NCBI GenBank assembly: GCA_007121115.1
Contig: SKMI01000179.1
Coordinates: 1-27,730, forward strand
From: Paracoccaceae bacterium
GTDB lineage: Bacteria > Pseudomonadota > Alphaproteobacteria > Rhodobacterales > Rhodobacteraceae
DNA length: 27,730 nucleotides
Direction: 5' to 3'
The position numbers and the translations under genes were made by a program. The notes beneath the pieces are model-generated. The model made no database searches and was not told where the DNA came from. It was given only the letters and a program-made list of their open reading frames with translations. Below are positions 9,164 to 17,730 of the stretch, one piece after another (position 1 is the stretch's first letter; the number at the start of each line of letters is the position of its first letter).

Positions 9164-10444
9164 TCAACGGTCGAGCAGGTCCTGCACATCCGACTGCGCA
9201 TCGGCAAGCGCAGCATCGACCGATTTGCCGGTCAGCCAGATCGCCTGCAACTCGCGGTTCAGCGCGTCCTGGATCGCGCCGTAGCGGACCGAGGGCGGCG
9301 TGTCGCGCGCGATATCCGCCGTGCCGGTGTATTCCTCGCGGTGCGGCAGCGCGGCGTATTCCGCGCTTTCCAGAACCGATGTGCGCACGGCCATGTGCCC
9401 GGTCCGCGCCCAGTCGAGATTGTGGTCGTTGATGAAGGCCAGCACCTGCAGCGCAGTGGCATAGGTGTCGGGGTCATTCGCCTTCACCGGCGAGGGGATC
9501 GCCCACATGTGGCTGTCAGCCCAGGTCGCGCCCTCGTCAAAGAGGGTAGGGAAATCGGCCACGAAATAGCTGTTCAGCCCCTCGTCGTCCCGCGCGGCCT
9601 CGGCGGCGTAGAAATCGACCACCCATGTGCCGTTGACCAGCACCGCCGCCTCGCCGTTCAGGAACGCCTGCTGGCTGTCGGCGTAGTTGAGCTGCGGGTT
9701 GGACAGCCCCGCATCGAAAAGCTGCGTGATGGCGCTGATCGCGTTGCGCGTCTCTTCGGTGTCGATGGTTGCGGTGTCGCCCTCGAAGATGTTCGCGCCC
9801 TGCTGCCAGATGAGCGCCAGCGCCACCCGCACTCCGATGGGGAACTCCGCGAAATCGGCGGCAAGGTAATCCTGCCCGGTCGCCTCCTGCACCATGCGGG
9901 CGTGTTCAAGCATCTCCTCGGGCGACGAGGGCAGGATCGGTGCGCCATCCTCGACCAGCCCGGCGGCTTCCATCAAATCCATGTTCACGTGCCAGAGATT
10001 GGCGTGGATATCCATCGGCACGCCGACGATGCGCTCGTTATAGGTGACGGCTTCGAGCGCGGCAGGCTCCCAGTCGGACGGGTCGATGCCCGCGCCTTCC
10101 AGATCATCGGTCAGATCGGCGAGCGCGCCGATATTGGCGAATTCCGGCACCCGGTGGCGGTGCATCACATGCACATTGGGCGGCGTGCCCCCGGCATAGG
10201 CCGCGACAATCTGGTCGTAGTAGTTGCCCCAGTCGGTGGGCAGCGTGTTGATCGACAGCCCGTCGATTTCGGCATCGGCGGCGTTGATGATCGACTGAAT
10301 GATGCAGGCCTCGCCGACCGAGGCCGAGGTATCCGTGCCCGCATCCTCGCAATCGCCGAAGAAACGGCCCAGTGTCACCTCCTGCGCCACGGCGCTTGTG
10401 GCCAGAAGTGTCAGCGCTGTGGCGCCAAGGATCACATGTTTCAT
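9164..10444 (-). CDS. family-1 extracellular sugar-binding protein of an oligosaccharide ABC importer
   Basis: A 426-residue periplasmic binding protein of the MalE/UgpB class (SBP_bac_1). Residues 1-20 are a Sec signal peptide ending AVA before QEVTLGRFFGDCED. The mature protein shows the family features NTLPTDWGNYYDQIVAAYAGGTPPNVHVM, then GVPMDIHANLWHVN, LNGEAAVLVNGTWVVDFY and DSHMWAIPSP. Cysteines at GDCED and GEACII could pair. The start ATG 10444 has GGGAGGA upstream. The frame stays open far upstream into the permease gene, but the signal peptide and ribosome site fix the start. Its partners are the two permeases just upstream. The ligand is not known from sequence; an oligosaccharide is likely given the GH5-like gene behind it. 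Confidence 0.9.
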   Translation of the reverse strand: MKHVILGATALTLLATSAVAQEVTLGRFFGDCEDAGTDTSASVGEACIIQSIINAADAEIDGLSINTLPTDWGNYYDQIVAAYAGGTPPNVHVMHRHRVPEFANIGALADLTDDLEGAGIDPSDWEPAALEAVTYNERIVGVPMDIHANLWHVNMDLMEAAGLVEDGAPILPSSPEEMLEHARMVQEATGQDYLAADFAEFPIGVRVALALIWQQGANIFEGDTATIDTEETRNAISAITQLFDAGLSNPQLNYADSQQAFLNGEAAVLVNGTWVVDFYAAEAARDDEGLNSYFVADFPTLFDEGATWADSHMWAIPSPVKANDPDTYATALQVLAFINDHNLDWARTGHMAVRTSVLESAEYAALPHREEYTGTADIARDTPPSVRYGAIQDALNRELQAIWLTGKSVDAALADAQSDVQDLLDR

Positions 10445-10476
10445 CCGGTTTCCTCCCTTGGATGCTTGCAGTTGGC

Positions 10477-11310
10477 TCAGCCCTTGGTGCCGCCCGCCGT
10501 CATGGCGCGCACCACGTAGCGCTGGAAGATCAGGAACAGCACCACCACCGGCAGCGAGGCGACGACGCCCGAAGCCATGACCCGGCCCAGCCCCTCGGCC
10601 TGCGCGAAATTCGCCTGGATCGAGGCCAGCCCCAGCGTGATGGTGAAATACTCGCGCTGCTGCGCCGAGACGAGCGGCCAGAGATAGTCGTTCCAGGCAT
10701 AGAGAAAGGTCAGGATCGCCAGCGTCATCATGGCAGGACGCGCCAGCGGCAGCATCACGTACCAGAAGATCTGCAGCCAGCCCACGCCGTCGATCCGCGC
10801 GGCCTCCTCGATATCCTTGGGGATGGCCTTGAAGAACTGCAGCATCAGGAACACCCCGATGGGCACGGCCACGCGCGGCATGATCAGCGCGTGATGACTG
10901 TTGTGCCAGCCCCAGTCGGCGAACATGGTGTAGAGCGGGATGAACACCGCCTGCTCGGGCACCATCAGCCCCATCAGGCACAGGATGATGATCGGCGTCT
11001 TGAGCGGAAATTCCAGCCGCGCCAGTGCGTAGCCCGCGGTGGTGGACACCGCCAGCACCGCCAGCGTCATGCCGACCGAGACGATCAGCGAGTTCAGGAA
11101 CCACATCGGCACCTGCCCGAAGCGGAACAGCGCGATGTAGTTGTCCGGGGTGAAGGGAATCGGGATCAGCCCCAGCGCCGTGCTGGAGGTGGTGCGCGCC
11201 AGCAGCTCGTTGGGCTGGAAGGACAGCGACACCATCCAGACCGTCGGAACCAGCCAGATGAAGGCCGGGACGGACAGCCCGAAGATCAGCCAGTAATACG
11301 AGCGGTTCAT
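10477..11310 (-). CDS. MalG-type sugar ABC transporter permease
   Basis: A 277-residue inner-membrane permease with about six helices, of the MalG/UgpE class. The first helix (about 5-29) is followed by a periplasmic loop with LIPIPFTPDNYIALF. The cytoplasmic EAA loop that docks on the ATPase is EEAARIDGVGWLQIFWYVMLP (residues 168-188), and the end carries a helix with a short basic tail (FQRYVVRAMTAGGTKG), typical of MalG. The start overlaps the stop of the upstream permease by four bases, which implies coupled translation and equal amounts of the two subunits. Confidence 0.92.
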   Translation of the reverse strand: MNRSYYWLIFGLSVPAFIWLVPTVWMVSLSFQPNELLARTTSSTALGLIPIPFTPDNYIALFRFGQVPMWFLNSLIVSVGMTLAVLAVSTTAGYALARLEFPLKTPIIILCLMGLMVPEQAVFIPLYTMFADWGWHNSHHALIMPRVAVPIGVFLMLQFFKAIPKDIEEAARIDGVGWLQIFWYVMLPLARPAMMTLAILTFLYAWNDYLWPLVSAQQREYFTITLGLASIQANFAQAEGLGRVMASGVVASLPVVVLFLIFQRYVVRAMTAGGTKG

Positions 11311-12404
11311 TGGTCCTTCTCCCGTCCCAGCACGAATTGCAGGATGGAAAAGCCACCCATGATGACGAACAGGAACACCGCCATGGCCGAGGCGCGGCCC
11401 AACTCGCTGTCTCGGAATGCCGTCTGATAGATGTATCGGACCAGAACCTGCGTGGTGTCATTCGGCCCGCCATTGGTCATCAGGTGTGACTGCCCGAAGA
11501 CCTGGAAATGCAGGATGATCTGCAGGACCACGACCAGTGTGATGGTGCGCTTGAGATTGGGCAGGGTGATGTACCAGAACGCCTTGGCCCCGGTGGCATT
11601 GTCCAGCGCACCGGCCTCGTAGAGGTCCTTCGAGATGTCCTGGATCCCGGCCAGGAACAGGATCATGGCGATGCCCAGCGACCACCAGATCGTCGCGATC
11701 ACGATGGAGGCCATGGCAAACCCTTCGGCGGTCAGCCAGACAATGGGCGAGCCGCCGAACAACTGGGTGAGGTTGGCGATCAGCCCCTGACGGGGCGAGA
11801 ACATGATCTGCCAGATCAGCGTGACCACCGTGACCGACAGCACCTGGCTGAGGAAGAACAGCGTGCGCAGCACCGCTTTCGCGCGGGTCTCGCCATCCAG
11901 AGCGGCCGCGAGCAGCATGGCGGTGATCGTCACCCCCGGCACCGCCAGCCCGACGAACAGGATCGTGTTGCCGACCGTGGGCCAGAAGCGCCGATCATAC
12001 CAGCGCCCGCCCTCGCCCGGGTGGAACCCCGGCAGCACGAACAGCAGCAGCGCGGCGCCCCCCATGGCCAGCGCCGTCACCTTGCCCGCGCGCCCGGTGC
12101 GATAAAGCCAGGCACTGGCTACAGCCCCGGCCAGCCCGATGAACTGGAACGCAGGGCTGGCCCAGGCCCCCCAGGTGATGTTCGACCCCCACATCACCCG
12201 CTCATAGTTGCTCAGACCGACATAAGCCTTCGCATCCGGGTTGAAGGCAACGGCCATCAGGTTCCAGTCGTGCAGGCTGATCCAGACGCCCTTGAAGAAC
12301 GGGTAGACCAGAAACACGGCATAGATCGTCAGGAACGGCAGCAACAGGATTGCCGCCGCCTGACCCTGCGAAAGCACAAGGCGGGCGCCTTGGTGTTGTG
12401 GCAT
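11307..12404 (-). CDS. MalF/UgpA-type sugar ABC transporter permease with a two-helix insertion
   Basis: A 365-residue permease, first gene of the operon. Helix 1 spans about 17-37 (ILLLPFLTIYAVFLVYPFF). The EAA loop is at about 262-281 (YEAGALDNATGAKAFWYITL), and VFGQSHLMTNGGPNDTTQVLVRYIYQTAF is the usual C-terminal region. Most UgpA relatives are about 290-310 residues. The surplus lies between YVGLSNYERVM (61-71) and RFWPTVGNTILF (139-150), where residues 84-101 and 109-127 form two extra hydrophobic segments. ATG 12404 has a GGGAGGAG site at 12412-12419. It pairs with the MalG-type protein. Expression is probably controlled by the divergent LacI-type regulator. Confidence 0.9.
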   Translation of the reverse strand: MPQHQGARLVLSQGQAAAILLLPFLTIYAVFLVYPFFKGVWISLHDWNLMAVAFNPDAKAYVGLSNYERVMWGSNITWGAWASPAFQFIGLAGAVASAWLYRTGRAGKVTALAMGGAALLLFVLPGFHPGEGGRWYDRRFWPTVGNTILFVGLAVPGVTITAMLLAAALDGETRAKAVLRTLFFLSQVLSVTVVTLIWQIMFSPRQGLIANLTQLFGGSPIVWLTAEGFAMASIVIATIWWSLGIAMILFLAGIQDISKDLYEAGALDNATGAKAFWYITLPNLKRTITLVVVLQIILHFQVFGQSHLMTNGGPNDTTQVLVRYIYQTAFRDSELGRASAMAVFLFVIMGGFSILQFVLGREKDQ

Positions 12405-12432
12405 TTGGCGTCTCCTCCCAGAGCACGCGCTG

Positions 12433-12446
12433 TGGCGTGCACGCCA
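12433..12446. promoter_or_regulatory. perfect 14-base palindrome, candidate LacI-family operator
   Basis: TGGCGTGCACGCCA is a perfect palindrome in the gap between the divergent permease and lacI-type genes, about 30 bases upstream of the permease start codon. LacI-family operators are usually palindromes of this size. Here it would lie in the 5' leader of the transporter mRNA, where a bound repressor can block elongation. Confidence 0.5.
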
Positions 12447-12455
12447 ATTTCGGTA

Positions 12456-12473
12456 TGCTAAAAATAATTAGCA
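12456..12473. promoter_or_regulatory. AT-rich dyad TGCTAA-N6-TTAGCA, second candidate operator
   Basis: Two perfect 6-base arms separated by AAATAA. It overlaps the proposed -10 box of the minus-strand transporter promoter, so binding there would exclude polymerase. It lacks the central CG common in LacI-family operators, so another regulator is possible. Confidence 0.4.
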
Positions 12474-12494
12474 AACTTTATTACCCTGCGTCAA
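12467..12494 (-). promoter_or_regulatory. candidate promoter of the oligosaccharide transporter operon
   Basis: On the minus strand TTGACG (12494-12489, 5/6 match) is followed after 16 bases by GCTAAT (12472-12467, 4/6 match). The -10 box overlaps the AT-rich dyad, and the 14-base palindrome lies downstream in the leader. Confidence 0.45.
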
Positions 12495-12510
12495 CCTGTA
12501 ATATGCGCCC

Positions 12511-13566
12511 ATGTCAGAGCCTGAGCCTCCGCAAGTGCCTGCCCGCGTCACGATGAAGGATGTCGCCGCCCGCGCGGGCGTATCGCAATCGACCGTGTCC
12601 TTTGTGTTGAATGGCATGGAGGGTATGCGAATCGGCGCCGAGACCCGGCAGCGCGTCCTGGATGCGGTCGCGGCTCTCGGCTATCGCCCGCGCGCCGCCG
12701 GGCGGCCGCCCAACGCGCTGAGCAAGCGGGTCATCGGCTTCCTGCTGGACGAGATCGCGACCAGCCCCTTTGCCGCAATTTCCATTGACGGGGCGCAGGA
12801 AACGGCCCGCAAGCATGATGCGCTGCTGGAAATCGTCATGACCGGCGGCGACCCGGCCTATGAGACCGCGACCTTGCGCAAATGGGCGGCGGACGGGGTG
12901 CAGGGGGTGATCTATGGCTCGATCCTGACGCGCGAGATCACGCCGCCCGATGGCCTCAGCCGACATCGGGCGGTGCTGCTCAACTGCTACGACGCGACAG
13001 GCCGCTTCCCCTCTGTCGTCCCGGCCGAGCGGCGCGGGGGCGAGGCTGCGACCAAGGCGCTGCTTGCCGAGGGTCATCACCGGATCGCCTTCATCTCGGG
13101 CGAGAGCTGGATGGATGCGTCCTGCCAGCGGCAGGAGGGGTTCGAACGCGCGATGCACGAGGCCGGGGTCACGATCGACCCGGTGCTGGTGCGTGAGGGG
13201 AATTTCCTGCCCAGCGGCGGGCGCGCTGCAACGCTGGAACTGATGCAGGGGCAGACACGTCCGGATGCGATCTTTTGCGCGAACGACCTGATGGCCGTGG
13301 GCTGCTACGAGGCGCTCAAGGAACTGGGCGAACGGCCCGGCGAGACCGTTGCCGTCATGGGCTATGACGATCAGGAAATCGCACAACACCTGTCGCCCGC
13401 GCTGTCGACGGTGCTGCTGCCGCATCGGGAAATGGGGCAATGGTGCTGCGAGGTGCTGCTGCGCGAGGGCTCGGCGCCACCGGCGCAGGAACGGATGCAA
13501 TGCCCGGTCGTCCTGCGCGGGTCGCATCTGCGCAGGGTCGATCCGGGTAGGGTCGCGGACGCTTGA
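12511..13566 (+). CDS. LacI-family transcriptional regulator
   Basis: A 351-residue regulator. Residues 15-35 are the LacI helix-turn-helix (MKDVAARAGVSQSTVSFVLNG), followed by RQRVLDAVAALGYRPRAAGR (about 47-66) and the hinge. The ligand domain starts VIGFLLDEI at about 74 and continues with HHRIAFISGESWMDASCQRQEGFERAM, DAIFCANDLMAVGCYEAL and VAVMGYDDQEIA. It should bind a sugar or phosphosugar and control the divergent transporter operon and possibly itself. The start at 12511 has no good ribosome site; ATG 12553 is an alternative that removes 14 non-conserved residues. A further in-frame start is not needed. Confidence in family is high; the regulated genes are inferred from the divergent layout. 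Confidence 0.92.
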   Translation: MSEPEPPQVPARVTMKDVAARAGVSQSTVSFVLNGMEGMRIGAETRQRVLDAVAALGYRPRAAGRPPNALSKRVIGFLLDEIATSPFAAISIDGAQETARKHDALLEIVMTGGDPAYETATLRKWAADGVQGVIYGSILTREITPPDGLSRHRAVLLNCYDATGRFPSVVPAERRGGEAATKALLAEGHHRIAFISGESWMDASCQRQEGFERAMHEAGVTIDPVLVREGNFLPSGGRAATLELMQGQTRPDAIFCANDLMAVGCYEALKELGERPGETVAVMGYDDQEIAQHLSPALSTVLLPHREMGQWCCEVLLREGSAPPAQERMQCPVVLRGSHLRRVDPGRVADA

Positions 13567-13651
13567 AGCCAATCAGGGGCCATCACCAGCTTTCGGCGAT
13601 ATCCCGAAGCGACAACCTGCCGAAGGGCATCCCGAAACGGGCATGGTACGG

Positions 13652-13676
13652 CGCCATCACCGGGTCCCTGATGGCG
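13652..13676. terminator. hairpin between the convergent lacI-type and dppF-type genes
   Basis: CGCCATCA, nine-base loop, TGATGGCG is a perfect 8-pair stem midway between the two convergent genes. There is no U tract on either side. The rest of 13567-13700 shows no gene. Confidence 0.35.
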
Positions 13677-13700
13677 GCCCGCTTGCCGGCCATGCCAGCT

Positions 13701-14714
13701 TCAGGCCACCGGTTCGCGTGCCTGCATCCGGTCATCTTGTGTCAGCAGATGGCACGCCGCCTGTCCGCTGGTTGTTGTCATGGGCGCCGGGACCACCTGT
13801 CGGCAGATGTCCATGACATGGGGGCAGCGGGGATGAAATGCGCAGCCCGGAGGCGGGTTGATCGGATTGGGGATCTCGCCGGTGACGGGTGTCCGCCTGC
13901 GCCCTGACAGCGCCAGATCCGGCACCGCATCAAGCAGCATCCGCGTATAGGGGTGCTGCGGTTCGACAAACAGTTGCTTGGCATCAGCGATTTCGACCAA
14001 CCGGCCAAGGTAAAGCACGCCGATTCGGTTCGACATGTGCCGCACCACGCTCAGGTCATGGCTGATCAGCAGATAGGTCAGGCCGAACTCGTCCTGCAGG
14101 TCGCGCATCAGGTTGAGGATCTGCGCCTGCACCGAAACATCAAGCGCCGAGGTGGGTTCGTCACAGACGATGAACTCGGGACGTGAGGACAAGGCGCGCG
14201 CGATCGCGATCCGCTGACGCTGACCGCCCGAGAACTCGTGCGGGAACTTGGCGGCATCGGCGGCGGAAAGGCCGACAACTTCCAGAAGGCGCCCGACTTC
14301 CTGTCGCACGGCCGCGCCCGTCAACAAACCGAATGTGTGGATCGGTTCGGCGATGATGTCGCCCACGCGCCAGCGCGGGTTGAGGCTGGCAAACGGGTCC
14401 TGAAAGATCATCTGGAACCGGCGGCGCAGCTTGCGCATCGCGGCGCCCGAGTTGAAATCCATCGCCTGCCCGTCAAACCGGATCTCGCCGGCCGAGGGCT
14501 CCAGCAACCCCACGATCATCTTGGCGATGGTCGATTTCCCCGATCCGGATTCGCCCACCAGGGCGAAGGTCTCGCCCTTGCGGATCTCGAAGCTGACATC
14601 GTCATTGGCGGTCAGGAACTGCCTGTCCTCGCGCTCGATGACCCGGTTGAGCCAGGGTTTGGACACATCGAACCGGCGCGTCAGGCCCTTGACCGAAAGC
14701 AGGACGTCAGCCAT
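13701..14714 (-). CDS. Opp/Dpp-type ABC transporter ATP-binding protein (DppF type), first importer
   Basis: A 337-residue ATPase, last gene of the minus-strand importer. Walker A GESGSGKST is at 54-62, with MIFQDPFASLNP, signature FSGGQRQRIAIAR, Walker B FIVCDEPTSALD and the switch histidine in LLISHDLSVV. The C-terminal oligopeptide-transporter extension has the typical cysteine cluster GCAFHPRCPHVMDIC. The insert between strands 1 and 2 (KPWLNRVIEREDRQFLTA) is usual for DppF. ATG 14714 has GGAGG six bases upstream and overlaps the dppD-type gene by eight bases. It should pair with that ATPase as a heterodimer. Confidence 0.91.
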   Translation of the reverse strand: MADVLLSVKGLTRRFDVSKPWLNRVIEREDRQFLTANDDVSFEIRKGETFALVGESGSGKSTIAKMIVGLLEPSAGEIRFDGQAMDFNSGAAMRKLRRRFQMIFQDPFASLNPRWRVGDIIAEPIHTFGLLTGAAVRQEVGRLLEVVGLSAADAAKFPHEFSGGQRQRIAIARALSSRPEFIVCDEPTSALDVSVQAQILNLMRDLQDEFGLTYLLISHDLSVVRHMSNRIGVLYLGRLVEIADAKQLFVEPQHPYTRMLLDAVPDLALSGRRRTPVTGEIPNPINPPPGCAFHPRCPHVMDICRQVVPAPMTTTSGQAACHLLTQDDRMQAREPVA

Positions 14715-15696
14715 CGGCGGCCTCCATGGCGGTGTCGTAGAGCCAGCAGGATACCTGCCGCCCGCCCGGTCGCGCGGCAAGCTCGGGGCGATCGATCCGG
14801 CAGCGGTCCATGACGCGGGTGCAGCGCGGGTTGAAGGCGCAGCCTGTCGGAATGGCGTTCAGGCGCGGCATTGCGCCGGGGATCTGGGTCAGCCGGTCCG
14901 CCGTCTGGGTCAGGGTCGGGATCGACCCCATCAAACCGACGGTGTATGGGTGTTCGGCGGCCTGGATCACGTCGCGCACCGGGCCGATTTCGGCCAGCCG
15001 CCCGGCGTAGAGCACCGCAACCCGGTCCGCCGTTTCCGCGATGACCCCCATGTCATGGGTGATCAGCATGACCGAGGCGCCGCGCTCGGCGCAGATTTCC
15101 TTGAGCACATCGATGATCTGCGCCTGCACTGACACATCGAGCGCGGTGGTGGGTTCGTCGGCGATCACCAGTTCGGGCTCGGCCGCCAAGGCCAGCGCGA
15201 TCACCACGCGCTGCCGCATGCCGCCCGAGAAATGGTGCGGATAATCGTCGATCCGCCGCGATGCCGCCGGGATGCCGACCCGGTCCAGAAGCGCTATGGC
15301 CCGTTTGCGCGCCTCTTTCTCGGACACGTCGATATGCGTGCGGATGGTTTCGGTCAGTTGCTCCGCCACGGTGTAGAGCGGGTTGAGGCTGGTGAGCGGG
15401 TCCTGAAAGACCATGCCGATCCGGCGCCCCCGGATGCGGCGCATCTTCTCGCGGGCCAGGTTGTCGATGCGCTCGCCGCGCAGCCATATCTCGCCGCCCG
15501 CAATGCGGCCCGGCGGCTCCAGAAGGCCGATGATGGCCGCCCCGGTCAGCGACTTGCCCGCGCCGGATTCGCCCACCATGCCCAGAACCTCGCCCTCGGC
15601 GATGTCGAACGAGACCTTGTCCAGTGCCCGCAGGACACCGCGGCGGGTGGGGAATTCCACAACCAGATCGCGGACGGAAAGCAGCGGTTCGGGCAT
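14707..15696 (-). CDS. Opp/Dpp-type ABC transporter ATP-binding protein (DppD type), first importer
   Basis: A 329-residue ATPase. Walker A GESGAGKS lies at 42-49, followed by MVFQDPLTSLNPLYTV, signature FSGGMRQRVVIALAL, Walker B LVIADEPTTALD and the switch histidine in LITHDMGVIAE. The C-terminal cysteine motif GCAFNPRCTRVMDRC marks the oligo/dipeptide subfamily. The ATG at 15696 overlaps the stop of the upstream permease by one base (TGATG); an in-frame extension upstream to 15801 lies in the permease gene and is rejected. It forms the nucleotide-binding pair with the DppF-type protein. Confidence 0.91.
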   Translation of the reverse strand: MPEPLLSVRDLVVEFPTRRGVLRALDKVSFDIAEGEVLGMVGESGAGKSLTGAAIIGLLEPPGRIAGGEIWLRGERIDNLAREKMRRIRGRRIGMVFQDPLTSLNPLYTVAEQLTETIRTHIDVSEKEARKRAIALLDRVGIPAASRRIDDYPHHFSGGMRQRVVIALALAAEPELVIADEPTTALDVSVQAQIIDVLKEICAERGASVMLITHDMGVIAETADRVAVLYAGRLAEIGPVRDVIQAAEHPYTVGLMGSIPTLTQTADRLTQIPGAMPRLNAIPTGCAFNPRCTRVMDRCRIDRPELAARPGGRQVSCWLYDTAMEAADG

Positions 15697-16637
15697 CAGC
15701 GCAGCCTCGGGTTCAGGGCATCGCGCAGCCAGTCGCCCAGCAGGTTGACCGACAACGCCAGCGCCAGCAGTGTCAGAGACGGAAACAGCAGGATCCACCA
15801 CTCGCCCGAAAACAGGAACCCCTGACCGATGCGGATCAGCGTGCCGAGCGAGGGCTGCGTGGGCGGCACGCCGACGCCAAGGAAGCTGAGCGTCGCCTCG
15901 GCGATGATGGCCAGCGCCAGACCGATGGTCGCGATCACCAGCACCGGCCCCATCACGTTGGGCAGGATGTGGCGCACGAGGATCTTGGTCGGATGCGCAC
16001 CGATCACGCGGGCGGCCTGCACATATTCCTTGCTCTTTTCCACCATCGTCGCCCCGCGCACCACGCGGGCATACTGCACCCAGTCCGACAGGCCGATGGC
16101 CACGATCAGCACCCAGATTGCCATTGCCTCGCGATAGGCGGGCGGGATGAAACCGCGCGCCACTCCGAAGATCAGCAGTGCGAGCAGGATCGAGGGGAAG
16201 GTCAGCTGCACATCCGCGACCCGCATCAGCAGGCTGTCCAGCCAGCCGCCGCGATAGCCCGCGATCAGCCCCAGCGTGATGCCCAGCACCATCGCGAACA
16301 GAACCGCCATGAAGCCCACGAACAGCGAAATGCGCGCGCCATAAAGGATGGTCGAGAACACGTCGCGGCCCTGATTGTCGGTGCCCAGCCAGTAGACATT
16401 GCCGGTGAACGCATTGGGTTCCATCGGCGGGGTGAAGCCGTCCATCAGGTTCAGCGTGCCCGGGTCGAACGGGTCGTGGGGCGCGAGCCAGGGGGCAAAC
16501 ACCGCCGCCAGAATGATGATCAACGAGACAAGTGCGGCGATGATCGCCAGCGGCGAGCGGCGGAAAGACCAGGCGATATCGCTGTCCCAGGCGCGGACGA
16601 GGGCATTGGGGCGGTCTTCGGGTGTAGAATCGGTCAT
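15696..16637 (-). CDS. Opp/Dpp-type ABC transporter permease (DppC type), first importer
   Basis: A 313-residue inner-membrane permease. The N-terminal helix SPLAIIAALVSLIIILAAVFAPWLAP is typical of DppC, followed by the periplasmic WLGTDNQGRDVFSTILYGARISL motif. The cytoplasmic EAA-like loop is EYVQAARVIGAHPTKILVRHILPN, followed by EATLSFLGVGVPPTQPSLG and the C-terminal WLRDALNPRLR. The start ATG 16637 has GGAGG upstream and lies 10 bases after the DppB-type stop. It pairs with the DppB-type permease. Confidence 0.92.
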   Translation of the reverse strand: MTDSTPEDRPNALVRAWDSDIAWSFRRSPLAIIAALVSLIIILAAVFAPWLAPHDPFDPGTLNLMDGFTPPMEPNAFTGNVYWLGTDNQGRDVFSTILYGARISLFVGFMAVLFAMVLGITLGLIAGYRGGWLDSLLMRVADVQLTFPSILLALLIFGVARGFIPPAYREAMAIWVLIVAIGLSDWVQYARVVRGATMVEKSKEYVQAARVIGAHPTKILVRHILPNVMGPVLVIATIGLALAIIAEATLSFLGVGVPPTQPSLGTLIRIGQGFLFSGEWWILLFPSLTLLALALSVNLLGDWLRDALNPRLR

Positions 16638-16647
16638 GCCTGCCTCC

Positions 16648-17634
16648 TCAGTGCCGGGCGTTGGCGCGATCCACGCGCAGGCGCGGGTCCACGGCGTAAT
16701 AGAGCAGATCGACCACCAGATTGATAACCACGAAGACCAATGCGATCAGCATCAGATACGCGGCCATCACCGGCACATCGACGAATTGCACCGACCGGAT
16801 GAACAACGCGCCGACACCGGGCCACTGGAACACGGTTTCGGTGATTATCGAGAACGCGATGATCGACCCCATCTGCAACCCGGTGATGGTGATCACCGGC
16901 ACCAGCGTGTTCTTGAGCGCATGGCCGAAATGCACCGCGCGGTTCGACAGCCCGCGCGCGCGCGCGAACTTGATGTAGTCGGTGCGCAGGACCTCCAGCA
17001 TCTCGGCCCGCACCAGCCGCATGATCAGCGTCATCTGATAGAGCCCCAGCGTGATCGCGGGCAGGATGAGCGAGGCGCGTCCGGATTCGGTCAGAAGCCC
17101 CGTGCGCCACCAGTCGCCGATATAGACCGTGTCCCCGCGCCCGAAACTCGGCAGCCATTGCAGCTCGACCGCGAAGACCCAGATCAACAGCACCCCGATC
17201 AGGAAGGTGGGCAGCGAGACGCCGATCAGCGAGATTGTCATGATCGACCCGGACAGCCAGTTGCCGCGCCGGAGCGCCGTGTAGACCCCGAACCCCACGC
17301 CAAACAGGAATGCCAGAATGCCCGACACCAGGGCCAGTTCCAGCGTGGCGGGCAGGCGGGACAGGATCAGTTCCATCACCGGCTGCTGCAAGCGGTAGGA
17401 GATGCCGAAATCGCCCGTGGCCGCGCGGGCGACGAAACTCCAGAATTGCACGATGAAGGGATCATTCAGGCCCAGAGCCTCGCGCAGTTCGGCGCGTTCG
17501 GCCAGGGTCGTTTCCTGACCTACCATCGAGGCGATCGGATCGCCGACAAAGCGAAAGAGCGAAAATGCGACCAATGCCACCGTCAGCATCACGATGACCG
17601 ATTGCACCAGCCGACGCAGGATGAAGGCGATCAT
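16648..17634 (-). CDS. Opp/Dpp-type ABC transporter permease (DppB type), first importer
   Basis: A 328-residue permease with about six helices. Helix 1 (IAFILRRLVQSVIVMLTVALVAFSLFRF) and GDPIASMVG are characteristic, as are LREALGLNDPFIVQFW, GDFGISYR, the cytoplasmic loop RTDYIKFARARGLSNRAV, and ETVFQWPGVGALF. It ends DLLYYAVDPRLRV, a typical DppB C-terminus. ATG 17634 has GAGG six bases upstream. It is separated from the binding-protein gene by about 96 bases that hold a strong hairpin. Confidence 0.92.
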   Translation of the reverse strand: MIAFILRRLVQSVIVMLTVALVAFSLFRFVGDPIASMVGQETTLAERAELREALGLNDPFIVQFWSFVARAATGDFGISYRLQQPVMELILSRLPATLELALVSGILAFLFGVGFGVYTALRRGNWLSGSIMTISLIGVSLPTFLIGVLLIWVFAVELQWLPSFGRGDTVYIGDWWRTGLLTESGRASLILPAITLGLYQMTLIMRLVRAEMLEVLRTDYIKFARARGLSNRAVHFGHALKNTLVPVITITGLQMGSIIAFSIITETVFQWPGVGALFIRSVQFVDVPVMAAYLMLIALVFVVINLVVDLLYYAVDPRLRVDRANARH

Positions 17635-17686
17635 GTCGGACCTCGGGCAAGGGCTTGGGTCAGCACGGCTGCCCCAAAACGCAAGA

Positions 17687-17712
17687 GCCCGCGCGGGCTA
17701 TCCCGCGCGGGC
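17687..17712 (-). terminator. intercistronic hairpin after the first importer's binding-protein gene
   Basis: GCCCGCGCGGG, loop of four, CCCGCGCGGGC is a perfect 11-pair stem. On the minus strand it is followed by TCTTGCGTTTT, a partial U tract, so some termination is likely before the permease genes. The arms themselves are also self-complementary. Confidence 0.7.
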
Positions 17713-17730
17713 CGGTTGGTCAAGCCGGGC

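Noticed and set aside
8078..10519. An 813-codon plus-strand open frame opposite the GH5-like and sugar-binding-protein genes
   Set aside because: Same antisense artefact; composition is unlike a real protein and the minus-strand genes have clear motifs and signal peptides.
9164..11473. Possible permease/binding-protein fusion, because the binding-protein frame is open upstream to 11473
   Set aside because: The separate permease lies in another frame in this stretch, and the binding protein has its own ribosome site, ATG and signal peptide at 10444.
17687..17712. A repeat family or REP-like element represented by the four intercistronic hairpins
   Set aside because: The four stems differ in sequence; only their position is shared, so they are not copies of one element.
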